A stretch of DNA of 64,000 nucleotides from Desulfovibrio porci (GCF_009696265.1 NZ_VUMH01000006.1:62001-126000), one strand, 5' to 3'; positions 18,364-26,300 are shown, counted from the stretch's first letter. Numbers and translations: made by a program. The notes: generated by a model from the sequence alone, not told the origin.

Positions 18364-18550
18364 GACTTCCACCCTGCAGAGCAGGCACTTAAGCGGTTCC
18401 GCGCCGCTGTCCGGATCAAAATGTTCATGCCCGAAGAGCAAGTTGGCGTTGCTTCTGAAGCAGCCGAAGTCCGGTCCTTCCTCTTCCGGAAACCACCAGA
18501 CATGCTCGGCATGCACGACGTCAACGGGCAGGCGTTCATCCTGGTTCAGA
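18364..18550 (-). pseudogene. Remnant of a molybdopterin oxidoreductase C-terminus
   Basis: On the minus strand the translation contains VDVVHAEHVWWFPEEEGP, then a CFRSNANLL segment, FDPDSGAEPLKCLLCRVE. This matches the C-terminal end of thiosulfate/polysulfide-reductase-type molybdopterin oxidoreductases (an H-WWFPE block, an S-N-x-N block and a final CRV block). No catalytic domains precede it, and the expected stop soon after the CRV block is missing. It is a 60-residue fragment next to the IS481 remnant. Confidence 0.6.
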
Positions 18551-18684
18551 AAAAACTCTTGCGCGCCGTAGGGAGTGCCACTCGAAGCTTCTGGCCTTGT
18601 ACAAATCCGGCGGCATCCGCCGCGTCCGGGTGCTGTCCACATGGGGAAGAGGCCGGAGTTTGCGCCGGGCGGCAATCTGACGGC

Positions 18685-19074
18685 GGTAGATGTAGAGTGT
18701 CAACACGTTGTTCACCCCGCAGAGAGTTTTGAGGCTGGAGGTTTTCTGCCAAGAGCTGTGTGGGGACGCAGGAAATTGTAACATTGCGTCCAGATCGGCA
18801 GATACGCTGTTCGTTTTCACGAATGAGTATACGTTCTTGCGTATGCCCACTCTTTTAAGGTCGTCCTGATGAACCGTTCCGCCTTACCACCAGGTTGAGA
18901 TGATAAGGCCGTGTGCGCTTATGCTTTATGCCCAGCTCGCAACAAGCTTTTCGGAGCTTCCACGACGTGGAGCAAGAGCCGTTATCCGTCAGGACGCGCT
19001 CCACTTTGATGCCGTGTCCGGCGTACCAGGCAACGGCAAACCATAAAAACTCCACTGCGGATTCCGCTGTTTCA
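18685..19074 (-). mobile_element. Decayed IS481-family transposase (C-terminal part, frameshifted)
   Basis: Minus-strand reading gives LPDETAESAVEFLWFAVAWY, then VERVLTDNGSC, and LGIKHKRTRPY in one frame. A second frame continues GGKAERFIRTTLKEWAYA. A third gives YNFLRPHTALGRKPPASKL and finally VNNVLTLY. These are, in order, the C-terminal catalytic blocks of IS481-type DDE transposases (DNG and the K-x-ERF block with the catalytic Glu). At least two frameshifts and a stop show it is dead. The N-terminus is lost at the junction with a flavodoxin fragment near 19074. No terminal inverted repeats were found. Confidence 0.8.
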
Positions 19075-19263
19075 TCCGGCAAGACCGTCATCCCGTTCGC
19101 CACGCATGGCGGCAGCGGCTTTTCCGACGCCATTGAGACCATTGCCGGACTCCAGCCGAAAGCCCATGTCGTAAGAGAAGACTTTACCATTTCCCGGAAC
19201 CGCATGGAGCAGGCGGAATCCGGCGTGGCGGAATGGCTGAAGAAACTCGGCTTCAAAAGATAA
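19075..19263 (+). pseudogene. 3' fragment of a flavodoxin gene
   Basis: Plus-strand translation from SGKTVIPFATHGGSGFSD to GVAEWLKKLGFKR and a stop is the C-terminal third of a flavodoxin of the type with the GKTVxPFxTxGGSG block. Upstream of about 19075 the match ends and transposase sequence begins on the other strand, so the first two thirds are gone. It lies 11 bases before an intact flavodoxin-fold gene, so it was probably the first gene of that pair. Confidence 0.75.
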
Positions 19264-19274
19264 AGGAGAAAACC

Positions 19275-19814
19275 ATGAGCAAACAGTTTCTTGTTCCGGC
19301 GAGCAGCCAGCGCAAAAACGGCAACTCCGCCGCCTTGTGCCGTGAATTCACGCGCGGCGCGGAGGAAAGCGGGCATCATGTGGAAACGATTTTCTTGCGT
19401 GACAAGAAAATCGGCTATTGTCTGGCCTGTTACCACTGCAAGAACAGCGGCGGCGTCTGTGCCATCAAGGATGATATGGCGGATATCCTCGACAAGATGA
19501 ATGACGCCGATGTGATCGTCATGGCCAGTCCCGTCTATTTCTATGCCATTGATGCCCGGATGAAGCCCCTCATTGATCGCACTGTGGCGCAATGGCTGAC
19601 CATCAAAAACAAGGAGTTTTACCACATTATGACAGCAGCAGAGAATAGTGACACGGTCATGGACTGTACGCTCGAATGTTTTCGCGGCTTTGCCAAATGC
19701 CTCAAGGGTTCCGTTGAGCGTGGCGTCATTTACGGAAAAGGCGTATATGAAGCCGGAGCTGTTCAATCCATGCCGGTTATGAAAGAAGCCTATGCAATGG
19801 GTCGTCGGGCCTGA
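19275..19814 (+). CDS. Flavodoxin-fold NADPH-dependent FMN reductase-like protein
   Basis: 179 residues. The FMN-phosphate loop appears as SSQRKNGNSAALC, and an iron-sulfur-flavoprotein-like cysteine set is present in CLACYHCKNSGGVCAIKDDM, typical of the NADPH-dependent FMN reductase/iron-sulfur flavoprotein family. ASPVYFYAIDARMKPLIDR is the second family block. Expected role: flavin-based electron transfer or reductive detoxification. Start at 19275 with AAGGAG; it directly follows a truncated flavodoxin gene. Confidence 0.85.
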   Translation: MSKQFLVPASSQRKNGNSAALCREFTRGAEESGHHVETIFLRDKKIGYCLACYHCKNSGGVCAIKDDMADILDKMNDADVIVMASPVYFYAIDARMKPLIDRTVAQWLTIKNKEFYHIMTAAENSDTVMDCTLECFRGFAKCLKGSVERGVIYGKGVYEAGAVQSMPVMKEAYAMGRRA

Positions 19815-19826
19815 GGAGGATACCGC

Positions 19827-20039
19827 ATGGAAAAATGTCTGCGGGAAATATCCAGAGCTCCATGCGGCCAGGTAACGACAGATGATTACAATGGCAGTTG
19901 GGAATACCGCGCCAAAAGCGACGTCAAGTGGACCGTGCACTCCGGTGCACATACCTTTGGGGCATCTCCCGGCCGCGAACTTCAGAGAGCCGCAATGGGC
20001 ACAAGAAGAACCCAAGACCAGGAGGATCTATTCGCATGA
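19827..20039 (+). CDS. Short hypothetical ORF after the FMN-reductase gene
   Basis: 70 codons, starting 12 bases after the previous stop with a very good GAGGAGG ribosome site. The product (MEKCLREISRAPCG...) resembles nothing I recognise. A second plus-strand frame overlaps it, so this may be a frameshifted or truncated remnant of a longer gene. The ribosome site supports translation; the sequence itself gives no domain. Confidence 0.4.
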   Translation: MEKCLREISRAPCGQVTTDDYNGSWEYRAKSDVKWTVHSGAHTFGASPGRELQRAAMGTRRTQDQEDLFA

Positions 20040-20104
20040 TCTTGAAGTGACAGGAAGGCGGCGGAGATTTTTCAGACGATCACCAATTGCGAAAGTTCCG
20101 CCAA

Positions 20105-20134
20105 TAAAAAAGGGTTACCGCAATGCGGTAACCC
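20105..20134 (-). terminator. Terminator of the tRNA-Ser transcript
   Basis: Minus-strand hairpin GGGTTACCGC-ATT-GCGGTAACCC followed by a T-rich run, ending 10 bases after the tRNA 3' end. Confidence 0.85.
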
Positions 20135-20143
20135 CGTAATGTC

Positions 20144-20235
20144 TGGCGGAGAGGGGGAGATTCGAACTCCCGGTGCGCTGTTAACGCACACACGATTTCC
20201 AATCGTGCTCCTTAGACCAGCTCGGACACCTCTCC
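20144..20235 (-). tRNA. tRNA-Ser (GGA)
   Basis: 92-nt class II tRNA with encoded CCA. The acceptor arm GGAGAGG/CCTCTCC, the anticodon loop TTGGAAA (anticodon GGA), a long variable arm and the T-loop GTTCGAATC are all present. It marks one edge of a region with transposon and gene fragments (about 15-20 kb), and tRNA-Ser genes are frequent integration targets. Confidence 0.96.
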
Positions 20236-20338
20236 ATAAATGGACCAGCGTTGACGCTCGTCCATAAAGCCGAATCTGTATATGCTAAAACCGTGTCAGT
20301 CGCAAGCAAAAAGTGCGGCCCGCATCACCATAAATTGT

Positions 20339-20356
20339 CCGGCGGCTTGCCGCCGG
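20339..20356 (-). terminator. Possible terminator after the hisD-purC-fabI operon
   Basis: Perfect GC-rich hairpin CCGGCGGC-TT-GCCGCCGG downstream of the last small ORF on the minus strand. The T-run behind it is poor (ACAATTTATGG), so termination is uncertain. Confidence 0.4.
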
Positions 20357-20405
20357 GGGGCGTATCGCTTTTTTCCCTCCACCGGAGGTGCTCAATATAC
20401 GGCGC

Positions 20406-20504
20406 TCACGGGCTGTGATTGGCGAAGGGGGTGCCTTCGCAGCCTTTTTTGAAAAGCCAGGCCAAGGCCAGTACAATCACAATGGCCAGAATGCTCCAGA
20501 ACAT
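20406..20504 (-). CDS. Tiny membrane protein ORF (32 aa)
   Basis: Minus-strand ATG at 20504 to TGA at 20406. The peptide MFWSILAIVIVLALAWLFKK is one hydrophobic helix with a positive stop-transfer end, then GCEGTPFANHSP. It lies 25 bases after another small membrane ORF and is probably part of the fabI operon. The ribosome site is weak. The membrane-like composition supports it, but it is only a prediction. Confidence 0.45.
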   Translation of the reverse strand: MFWSILAIVIVLALAWLFKKGCEGTPFANHSP

Positions 20505-20529
20505 GTTTTTTCCCGTGCCGTCGGCCGGT

Positions 20530-20670
20530 TCAGGATTTGTCTTTCGTCTTCTTGTCCTCACCGGAGCGCGGCGGACGTTTTTTGCCGCCCCGCGCTCCGC
20601 GCTGAAAGGCCCAGAGGCCGAAGGCGGCCAGCAGGGTAATGCCCAGAGCGTTGAGGGTCAGATAGTCCAT
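20530..20670 (-). CDS. Small membrane protein ORF (46 aa)
   Basis: Starts 13 bases after the fabI stop on the minus strand. MDYLTLNALGITLLAAFGLW is a single transmembrane helix, followed by a strongly basic tail (RGGKKRPPRS, later KKTKDKS). The layout suggests a bitopic inner-membrane peptide with a cytoplasmic tail, possibly translationally coupled to fabI. There is no known function. Confidence 0.5.
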   Translation of the reverse strand: MDYLTLNALGITLLAAFGLWAFQRGARGGKKRPPRSGEDKKTKDKS

Positions 20671-20683
20671 GGCGGGGCCGCCG

Positions 20684-21454
20684 TCAGGCCGAAATGCCGA
20701 TCTGGTTGAAGCCGCTGTCCACGTAGATCACTTCGCCGGTGATAGCGTGGGAGAGCTCCGAAGCCAGAAAGACCGCCGCGCCTCCCACATCCGTGGTGCT
20801 GACGTTGCGACGCAGGGGGGCATGGGTTTCCACATGGTTGAAAATGTCCTTGAGACTGGACACCGCCGAGGCGGCCAGGGTCTTGATGGGCCCGGCGCTG
20901 AGGGCGTTGACGCGCACGCCCTTGGGGCCCAGGTCATAGGCCAGGTAACGCACCGAGGCTTCCAGGGCGGCCTTGGCCACGCCCATGACGTTGTAGCCGG
21001 GAATGATCTTGGTGGAGCCGTGGTAGGTCATGGTGATCACCGAGCTGCCGTCGTGGAGCAGGGGCTCGAAGGCCCGGCAGAGCCCGGTGAGCGAGTAGGC
21101 GGAAACCTCCAGGGCCAGCTTGAAGCCGTCGCGCGAGGTATCCACGAAGCGGCCCGCCAGATCCTCGCGGTTGGCGAAGGCCACGGAATGCACGAGAATG
21201 TCCAGATCGCCCCATTTTTCCTTGACCAGGTCGGCGGCGGCCTGAATCTGGGCGTCGTCGCAGACGTCGCACTGGAAGGTGAACTCCCCGCCGAGTTCCT
21301 CGCTCAGGGGTTCCACACGTTTTTTGATGGCGTCGCCCACGTAGTTGAAGGCCAGCCGGGCCCCCTGGGCTTTAAGACATGAGGCTATGCCGTAGGCAAT
21401 GCTTCTATTGTTGGCGAGCCCCATGATCAGGGCTTTTTTACCTTGCAGCAGCAT
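20684..21454 (-). CDS. fabI: Enoyl-[acyl-carrier-protein] reductase (NADH), FabI
   Basis: 256-residue short-chain dehydrogenase that catalyses the last step of each fatty acid elongation round. The nucleotide loop is GLANNRSIAYGIA. The FabI-type catalytic pattern MTYHG...IIPGYNVMGVAKAAL holds the Tyr and Lys residues, and the end block FNQIGISA is close to the usual FabI C-terminus. The start at 21454 has AAGGAG; an 18-codon longer frame has no support. It follows purC by 67 bases. Confidence 0.94.
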   Translation of the reverse strand: MLLQGKKALIMGLANNRSIAYGIASCLKAQGARLAFNYVGDAIKKRVEPLSEELGGEFTFQCDVCDDAQIQAAADLVKEKWGDLDILVHSVAFANREDLAGRFVDTSRDGFKLALEVSAYSLTGLCRAFEPLLHDGSSVITMTYHGSTKIIPGYNVMGVAKAALEASVRYLAYDLGPKGVRVNALSAGPIKTLAASAVSSLKDIFNHVETHAPLRRNVSTTDVGGAAVFLASELSHAITGEVIYVDSGFNQIGISA

Positions 21455-21521
21455 GGCTTCTCCTTGAAAACAAGCCGGCGCGCCGGCCTTTGGTTGGTGT
21501 TTATGCAAAGGGCGATGCCCG

Positions 21522-22409
21522 TTATATTTCCCGGGTCAGAATTTCGTAGGCTTCCTTGTAGCGGTCCGCCGTGGCCCGGATGACTTCCTCGGGCAGATGC
21601 GGCGGGGGCGGCTGCATGTTCCAGGGCTGCTTCTTGAGCCAGTCGCGCAGATACTGCTTGTCGAAACTGGGCTGGCCCTGACCGGCCTTGTACTGGTCAG
21701 CGGGCCAGAAGCGCGAGGAATCGGGCGTGAGCACTTCGTCGATGAGGTGCAGACGGCCGTCGATAAAGCCGAATTCAAATTTGGTGTCCGCCACGATGAT
21801 GCCGCGTCCGGCGGCAAAGGCGCGCCCGGCCTCGTAAATGGCCAGGGAGGTCTTTTCCGCCAGGCGGGCCGTGTCCTCGCCCAGCAGGCGGGCGGCCTCG
21901 GCCACGCTGATGTTTTCATCGTGCCGGCCCAGTTCCGCCTTGGTGGAGGGCGTGAACAGGGCGGGTTCCAGTTTGTCCGATTCGCGCAGACCCTCGGGCA
22001 GGGTGTAGCCGCAGACCTGGCCGGTGGCCTGATAGTCCTTCCAGCCGGAACCCGTGATATAGCCGCGCACGATGCATTCCACCGGCAGGGGCTTGGCCTT
22101 GCGCACCAGCACGGCGCGGCCTTCCAACTCGTCCTTCCAGGGATCCAGGGCGGAGGGGAAGCGGCTCACGTCGCTTTCTAGCAGATGGTTGGGAATGATG
22201 TCCCTGAATTTTTCCATCCAGAACAGGGTGATCTTGTTCAGGATCACGCCCTTGTAGGGAATGGGCTCGCTCATGATCACGTCAAAGGCCGACATGCGGT
22301 CCGTGGTGACGATGAGCAGGGTTTTTTCGTCCACGTTGTAGATGTCGCGCACTTTGCCGCGCGAAAGCAGGGGATAGGCGGTGATGTCCGTTTTGACGAC
22401 GACTTTCAT
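21522..22409 (-). CDS. purC: Phosphoribosylaminoimidazole-succinocarboxamide synthase
   Basis: 295-residue SAICAR synthetase, step 8 of de novo purine synthesis (CAIR + aspartate + ATP). Typical blocks are YPLLSRGKVRDIYNV, TTDRMSAFDVIM, ECIVRGYITGSGWKDY, DTKFEFGF and LIDEVLTPDSSRFW. This is the longer type found in many delta-proteobacteria and yeast. AGGAG precedes the ATG, and it lies 18 bases behind hisD. Confidence 0.96.
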   Translation of the reverse strand: MKVVVKTDITAYPLLSRGKVRDIYNVDEKTLLIVTTDRMSAFDVIMSEPIPYKGVILNKITLFWMEKFRDIIPNHLLESDVSRFPSALDPWKDELEGRAVLVRKAKPLPVECIVRGYITGSGWKDYQATGQVCGYTLPEGLRESDKLEPALFTPSTKAELGRHDENISVAEAARLLGEDTARLAEKTSLAIYEAGRAFAAGRGIIVADTKFEFGFIDGRLHLIDEVLTPDSSRFWPADQYKAGQGQPSFDKQYLRDWLKKQPWNMQPPPPHLPEEVIRATADRYKEAYEILTREI

Positions 22410-22427
22410 GGGGGCTCCTGTTGTGCG

Positions 22428-23732
22428 CTATTTGTGCCGGCGGGCTTCCACCGAGCGGGCGTGGGCTTCCAGTCCTTCCAGACGGGCCAGCGCGGCAATG
22501 GCCGGGGCGTTTTGCAGCAGAAAGGCCGAGGACGCGGCCACGATGCTGGTTTTTTTGCAGAAGGTCTGCACGGAAAGGGCCGAGGAAAAGCGCGCTGTGC
22601 CCAGGGTGGGCAACACATGGTTGGGCCCGGCGTAGTAGTCGCCCACAGCCTCGGGGCTGTGCTGGCCCATGAAGACCGCGCCCGCGTGACGGATGTGCGG
22701 CAGCACGGCCCAGGGGTCGCGGGTGCAGATTTCCAGATGCTCCGGGGCCACGCGATTGGCCACGGCCACGGCCACGCTGAGGTTGGGCACCACCACGATG
22801 GCCCCCCAGTCCAGCAGCGAGCGCCCGGCGGTCTGCGCTCTGGGCAGGCTCGCGCACTGGCTGTCCAGCTCCTGCTGGATGCTTTCGGCCAGCCGGGGGT
22901 CGTCCGTAATGCAGATGGCCGAGGCCAGGGGATCGTGCTCGGCCTGGGAGAGCATGTCCGCCGCGATCCAGGCGGGATTGGCCGATGAATCGGCCAGCAC
23001 CAGGACTTCGCTGGGCCCGGCGATCATGTCGATGCCCACCGTGCCCTGAACCAGGCGCTTGGCCGTGGTGACATAAATATTGCCCGGCCCGGCGATGACG
23101 TCCACGGGCGGCAGGCTCGGCGTGCCGTAGGCCAGGGCCGCGATGCTCCAGGCTCCGCCCACGCGGTAGACTTCGTCGATGTCCAGCAGATGGGCGGCGG
23201 CCAGAATATGCGGATTGACGCTGCCGTCCTTGCGGGGCGGAGTGCAGACCGCCAGGCGCGGCACGCCCGCCACCTGGGCGGGAATGGCGTTCATCAGCAG
23301 GCTGGAAACCAGAGGCGTGTTGCCGCCCTGGCCGCCGGGCACGTACAGACCCACGGCGTCCACAGGCAGAACCCGCTGGCCCAGAATGCTGCCGTCCGGG
23401 CGGGTCAGAAACCAGGATTTCTCCAACTGGGCTTCGTGGAAGGCGCGGATATTGGCTGCGGCTCCGCTGATCTGCTCCCGGCTTTCCACGGAAACCGAGG
23501 CGGCGGCGCGGGCGATTTCCTGTTCGCTCACGCGCAGGGGCGGCGCGAAATCCGGACAGTCGAAACGGCGGGTGAAATCAACAAGAGCGTCGTCGCCCTT
23601 CTCCCGCACGGCGGTGAGCATGTCCCGCACCGCGTTTTCAACCCCGTCGCCGGGGTTGCTGCGGCCCTTCAGCCATTGGGCGGCTTTGGGCCATTCCTGA
23701 TCAGTCTGTAGGGTCAAAATACGGCATGTCAT
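22428..23732 (-). CDS. hisD: Histidinol dehydrogenase
   Basis: 434 residues, the usual HisD length. It oxidises L-histidinol to histidine using two NAD+. Family blocks: VPGGQGGNTPLVSSLLMNA, VYRVGGAWSIAALAYGT, DVIAGPGNIYVTTAKR, IAGPSEVLVLAD, the Zn-binding SQAEHDPLA and the NRVAPEHLEI segment. It is the first gene of hisD-purC-fabI, with GAGAGGA upstream of the ATG, and is divergent from grpE. Confidence 0.96.
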   Translation of the reverse strand: MTCRILTLQTDQEWPKAAQWLKGRSNPGDGVENAVRDMLTAVREKGDDALVDFTRRFDCPDFAPPLRVSEQEIARAAASVSVESREQISGAAANIRAFHEAQLEKSWFLTRPDGSILGQRVLPVDAVGLYVPGGQGGNTPLVSSLLMNAIPAQVAGVPRLAVCTPPRKDGSVNPHILAAAHLLDIDEVYRVGGAWSIAALAYGTPSLPPVDVIAGPGNIYVTTAKRLVQGTVGIDMIAGPSEVLVLADSSANPAWIAADMLSQAEHDPLASAICITDDPRLAESIQQELDSQCASLPRAQTAGRSLLDWGAIVVVPNLSVAVAVANRVAPEHLEICTRDPWAVLPHIRHAGAVFMGQHSPEAVGDYYAGPNHVLPTLGTARFSSALSVQTFCKKTSIVAASSAFLLQNAPAIAALARLEGLEAHARSVEARRHK

Positions 23733-23827
23733 AAGCTAGTCCTCTCAGCAATCGGACTAATATACAGGAGGGACGCAAAAATGTCGAGGCGCGCGGCGGC
23801 AATGAACTTCACCGGCGCGGCCGCATC

Positions 23828-23856
23828 TTGACAGCGGGGCGCGGCGACCTTACTCA
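23828..23856 (+). promoter_or_regulatory. Candidate promoter of grpE
   Basis: TTGACA at 23828-23833, then 17 bp, then TACTCA at 23851-23856; the -10 box is poor. No CIRCE inverted repeat (TTAGCACTC-N9-GAGTGCTAA) is present, so HrcA control is not supported. Confidence 0.3.
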
Positions 23857-23925
23857 ATACAGATATACACCGCCCTAGTGTGCATCCGCCGGATGACGTT
23901 GTCGGGGCGCGTTTCAGGAGGAAGC

Positions 23926-24522
23926 ATGCGGCGTCATACGATGCAGTCATATATGCGGGCGGCTCAGGCCGGCGAGGAATTGCAAGATGAAAACGGCGAA
24001 TCCCGGCCGGATCAGGAGGGCCTGAACCCGGACGGCGAAGAAGCCCTGGCGGCGGAAGACGCGGAGGCCGCGGCGGAACAGTCGCAGGTCGAGGCGCGCA
24101 TCAAGGCCGAGGTAGAAGAGCTGCGCCTGCGCTCGGCCGCGGAAATGGACAATTTCAAAAAGCGTCTCAACCGCGAGCATCAGGAACAGATGCGCTATGC
24201 CGCCGAAAAGGTGCTCAGCGATCTGCTGCCCACGCTGGACAATCTGGATCTGGCCCTGCAATACGGAAGCAAGCACGAGGCCTGCAAGGACATGTTGCAG
24301 GGCGTGGCCATGACCCGCAAACTGCTGCTGGAAGCCGTGACCAAACACGGCCTGACGCCGCTGGGCGAAGAGGGCGAGGAATTCAGCCCGGAAGTGCACG
24401 AGGCCGTGGGCTTTGAGGCCAGGCCGGATCTCGCCCCCGGCGTGGTGGCCCGCGTGCTCCAGCGGGGCTACAAGCTGGGCGACCGCTTGCTGCGCCCGGC
24501 CAAGGTGATGATCAACCAGTAG
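23926..24522 (+). CDS. grpE: Nucleotide exchange factor GrpE
   Basis: 198 residues. An acidic disordered N-terminus (about 1-60) is followed by a long coiled coil (EELRLRSAAEMDNFKKRLNR) and the beta domain with HEAVGFEARPD, VLQRGYKLGDRLLRPAKVMI. It releases ADP from DnaK. The start at 23926 has AGGAGG seven bases upstream. Unusually it stands alone: no dnaK, dnaJ or hrcA beside it. A strong terminator follows. Confidence 0.95.
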   Translation: MRRHTMQSYMRAAQAGEELQDENGESRPDQEGLNPDGEEALAAEDAEAAAEQSQVEARIKAEVEELRLRSAAEMDNFKKRLNREHQEQMRYAAEKVLSDLLPTLDNLDLALQYGSKHEACKDMLQGVAMTRKLLLEAVTKHGLTPLGEEGEEFSPEVHEAVGFEARPDLAPGVVARVLQRGYKLGDRLLRPAKVMINQ

Positions 24523-24564
24523 GCGGAGCCGTCCAAAAGGCGCGCCTTGCGTCCGCGACTGTTT

Positions 24565-24591
24565 CCCCGCCGGGTCGTCCCGGCGGGGTTT
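24565..24591. terminator. Terminator after grpE
   Basis: CCCCGCCGGG-TCGT-CCCGGCGGGG followed by TTT. It also lies just beyond the end of the convergent response-regulator operon. Confidence 0.85.
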
Positions 24592-24594
24592 CGC

Positions 24595-25707
24595 TTATCG
24601 GGCGTGCGCTCCGGCCGGACTGTCGGCCTCATCTTGGTCGGAATAGTGCTCCGCAATGTTCCGGAACTGGTCCTGAATGGCCGCGAAAGCGTCCACCACA
24701 TCCGGGTCGAACTGCGTGCCGCGTCCGGCCAGGATGATTTTTGCGGCCATGTCGTGGCTCATGGGCGGCTTGTAGACGCGCTGGCTGCGCAGGGCGTCGT
24801 AAACGTCGGCCACGCTCATCAACCGGGCCGAGAGGGGAATTTCCTCACCCTTGAGTCCGCGCGGATAGCCCATGCCGTCCCAGCGTTCGTGGTGGCAATA
24901 GGCGATGTCGCTGGCGACGCGCAAAAAGGAATTGCCGCCCAGCACCTGCTCGGCCGAGGCCAGCACCGCGCGCCCGCGCACGGTGTGTTCCTTCATGGCC
25001 TCGTATTCCTCGTCGGTCAGCGGCCCCGGCTTCTGCAGCACGGCGTCGGCAATGGCCACCTTGCCCACGTCGTGCAGGGGCGCGGACAGGTACAGCCAGG
25101 AGATGGTGTCCGCGTTAAGCTGTTCCGCGTACTTGGGCAGCGACGCCATGTGTTCGGCCAGGGCCCGCACGTAATTCTGGGTGCGCTTGATGTGCGCTCC
25201 TGTCTCCGGGTCGCGCCATTCAGCCAGACTGGCCATGGCGTGAATGGTGGCTTCCTGGGTCAGGGCCAGTTGGCGGGTGCGCTCGTCCACCAGTTCCTTA
25301 AGGTGGTCGCGGTAGCGTTTGAATTCCAGCTGGTTGGCCACACGGCTGCGCACCAGCGAGGCCTGAAAGGGTTTTTTGATGTAGTCCTGCGCGCCCAGGG
25401 AAAGACCCTCGGCCTCATCGACTTCCTCGTTCTGGGCCGTGATGAACATGACCGGAATGTCGCGGGTGCGCTGCGACTCCTTGAGTCGGCGGCAGACGTC
25501 ATAGCCGTTCATGCCGGGCATGATCACGTCCAGCAGGATGAGGTCCGGCGTGGGGTCGCCTGCGGCCAGGCGCAGGGCGTCTTGGCCGTTTTTGGCGAAC
25601 ATGATGGTATAGTCCCCGCGCAGGCTTTCGCTCAGAATGCGCAGGTTTTCCGGCGCATCGTCCACGATCAGCACGCGGCTGGCAATGGAGGGGGCGGCGA
25701 GGCTCAC
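24595..25707 (-). CDS. Response regulator with HD-GYP c-di-GMP phosphodiesterase domain
   Basis: 370 residues. Receiver domain 1-130 with phospho-acceptor D60 (LILLDVIMPG) and lysine in the YIKKPF block; short helix; HD-GYP domain about 150-355 with the metal ligands H212-D213 (LHDVGKVAI) and HHERWDGMGYPRGL from 272. All hallmarks of an active RpfG-type phosphodiesterase are present. Its ATG overlaps the stop of the upstream lipoprotein gene by 4 bases, making it the fifth gene of the Mla-like operon. No cognate kinase is adjacent. Confidence 0.92.
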   Translation of the reverse strand: MSLAAPSIASRVLIVDDAPENLRILSESLRGDYTIMFAKNGQDALRLAAGDPTPDLILLDVIMPGMNGYDVCRRLKESQRTRDIPVMFITAQNEEVDEAEGLSLGAQDYIKKPFQASLVRSRVANQLEFKRYRDHLKELVDERTRQLALTQEATIHAMASLAEWRDPETGAHIKRTQNYVRALAEHMASLPKYAEQLNADTISWLYLSAPLHDVGKVAIADAVLQKPGPLTDEEYEAMKEHTVRGRAVLASAEQVLGGNSFLRVASDIAYCHHERWDGMGYPRGLKGEEIPLSARLMSVADVYDALRSQRVYKPPMSHDMAAKIILAGRGTQFDPDVVDAFAAIQDQFRNIAEHYSDQDEADSPAGAHAR

Positions 25708-26300
25708 GACTTTTTCCCGGCCATCAGCGGCGGCAGCTTTTCGGACAGGTACTCCGCCATACGGCGTACCAGGCGGCTTTCCGCGCTCACCAGCACGTCA
25801 TAGGTTTTGCCCCCCACCATTTCCTCGGCGGCATAGATGCCCCGGCCCAGAATGGCGTCGTCCCTGTTCCGCAGCGACCAGCGCGCCTCCAGCACGGCCT
25901 TGTCGTCAAAATTTCCGTCCAGGCGCTGCACGTCCAGCAGCAGGGTGAAGTCGCCGCTGCTCTCGTCGCCGGAGGGCAGCACATTGACGCCCCCGGCCAG
26001 CAGCGGCGGGGTCAGCGTTTCCTGGACGACGCGGCGCACGCCGTGCCCCAGCGGTTCGGCCCAGGCGTGGAACTCGGCTATGATCAGACGGGTCCGGCCG
26101 TCCACGCGGCTGACGATGCCGTTGCGGTCCAGATATTCCGGCACGTTGACCTGGGCCACGCGCAGGCTTTTGGCGGGCAGGCCGTCGGCCTGCACCGGTC
26201 CCAATGAACTTTCCAGCAGATAATAATTTGTGGGCGTGCTGCGGCCGCAGGCGGTCAGCAGCGTCAGCAGCGCGGCCAGCAATACAAGGCGGCGTGACAT
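25704..26300 (-). CDS. PqiC/YmbA-like ABC-transport auxiliary lipoprotein
   Basis: 198 residues. Lipoprotein signal with lipobox LLTAC (acylated cysteine at about 18). The mature part (NYYLLESS...LRVAQVNVPEYLDRNGIVSRV) is the ABC-type transport auxiliary lipoprotein domain that partners MCE proteins in the outer membrane or periplasm. Its ATG overlaps the mlaD stop (TGATG). The role in lipid movement is inferred from context. Confidence 0.88.
   Translation of the reverse strand: MSRRLVLLAALLTLLTACGRSTPTNYYLLESSLGPVQADGLPAKSLRVAQVNVPEYLDRNGIVSRVDGRTRLIIAEFHAWAEPLGHGVRRVVQETLTPPLLAGGVNVLPSGDESSGDFTLLLDVQRLDGNFDDKAVLEARWSLRNRDDAILGRGIYAAEEMVGGKTYDVLVSAESRLVRRMAEYLSEKLPPLMAGKKS

Noticed and set aside
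17899..18675. 258-codon minus-strand frame
   Set aside because: Only the part at 18364-18550 resembles a protein family (an oxidoreductase C-terminus); the rest is arginine/proline-rich, lacks a ribosome site and runs through decayed DNA.
18855..20015. 386-codon minus-strand frame
   Set aside because: It merges a real transposase fragment (below about 19074) with the antisense of the FMN-reductase gene; not one protein.
23733..23925. CIRCE/HrcA element before grpE
   Set aside because: The required 9-bp inverted repeat was not found.
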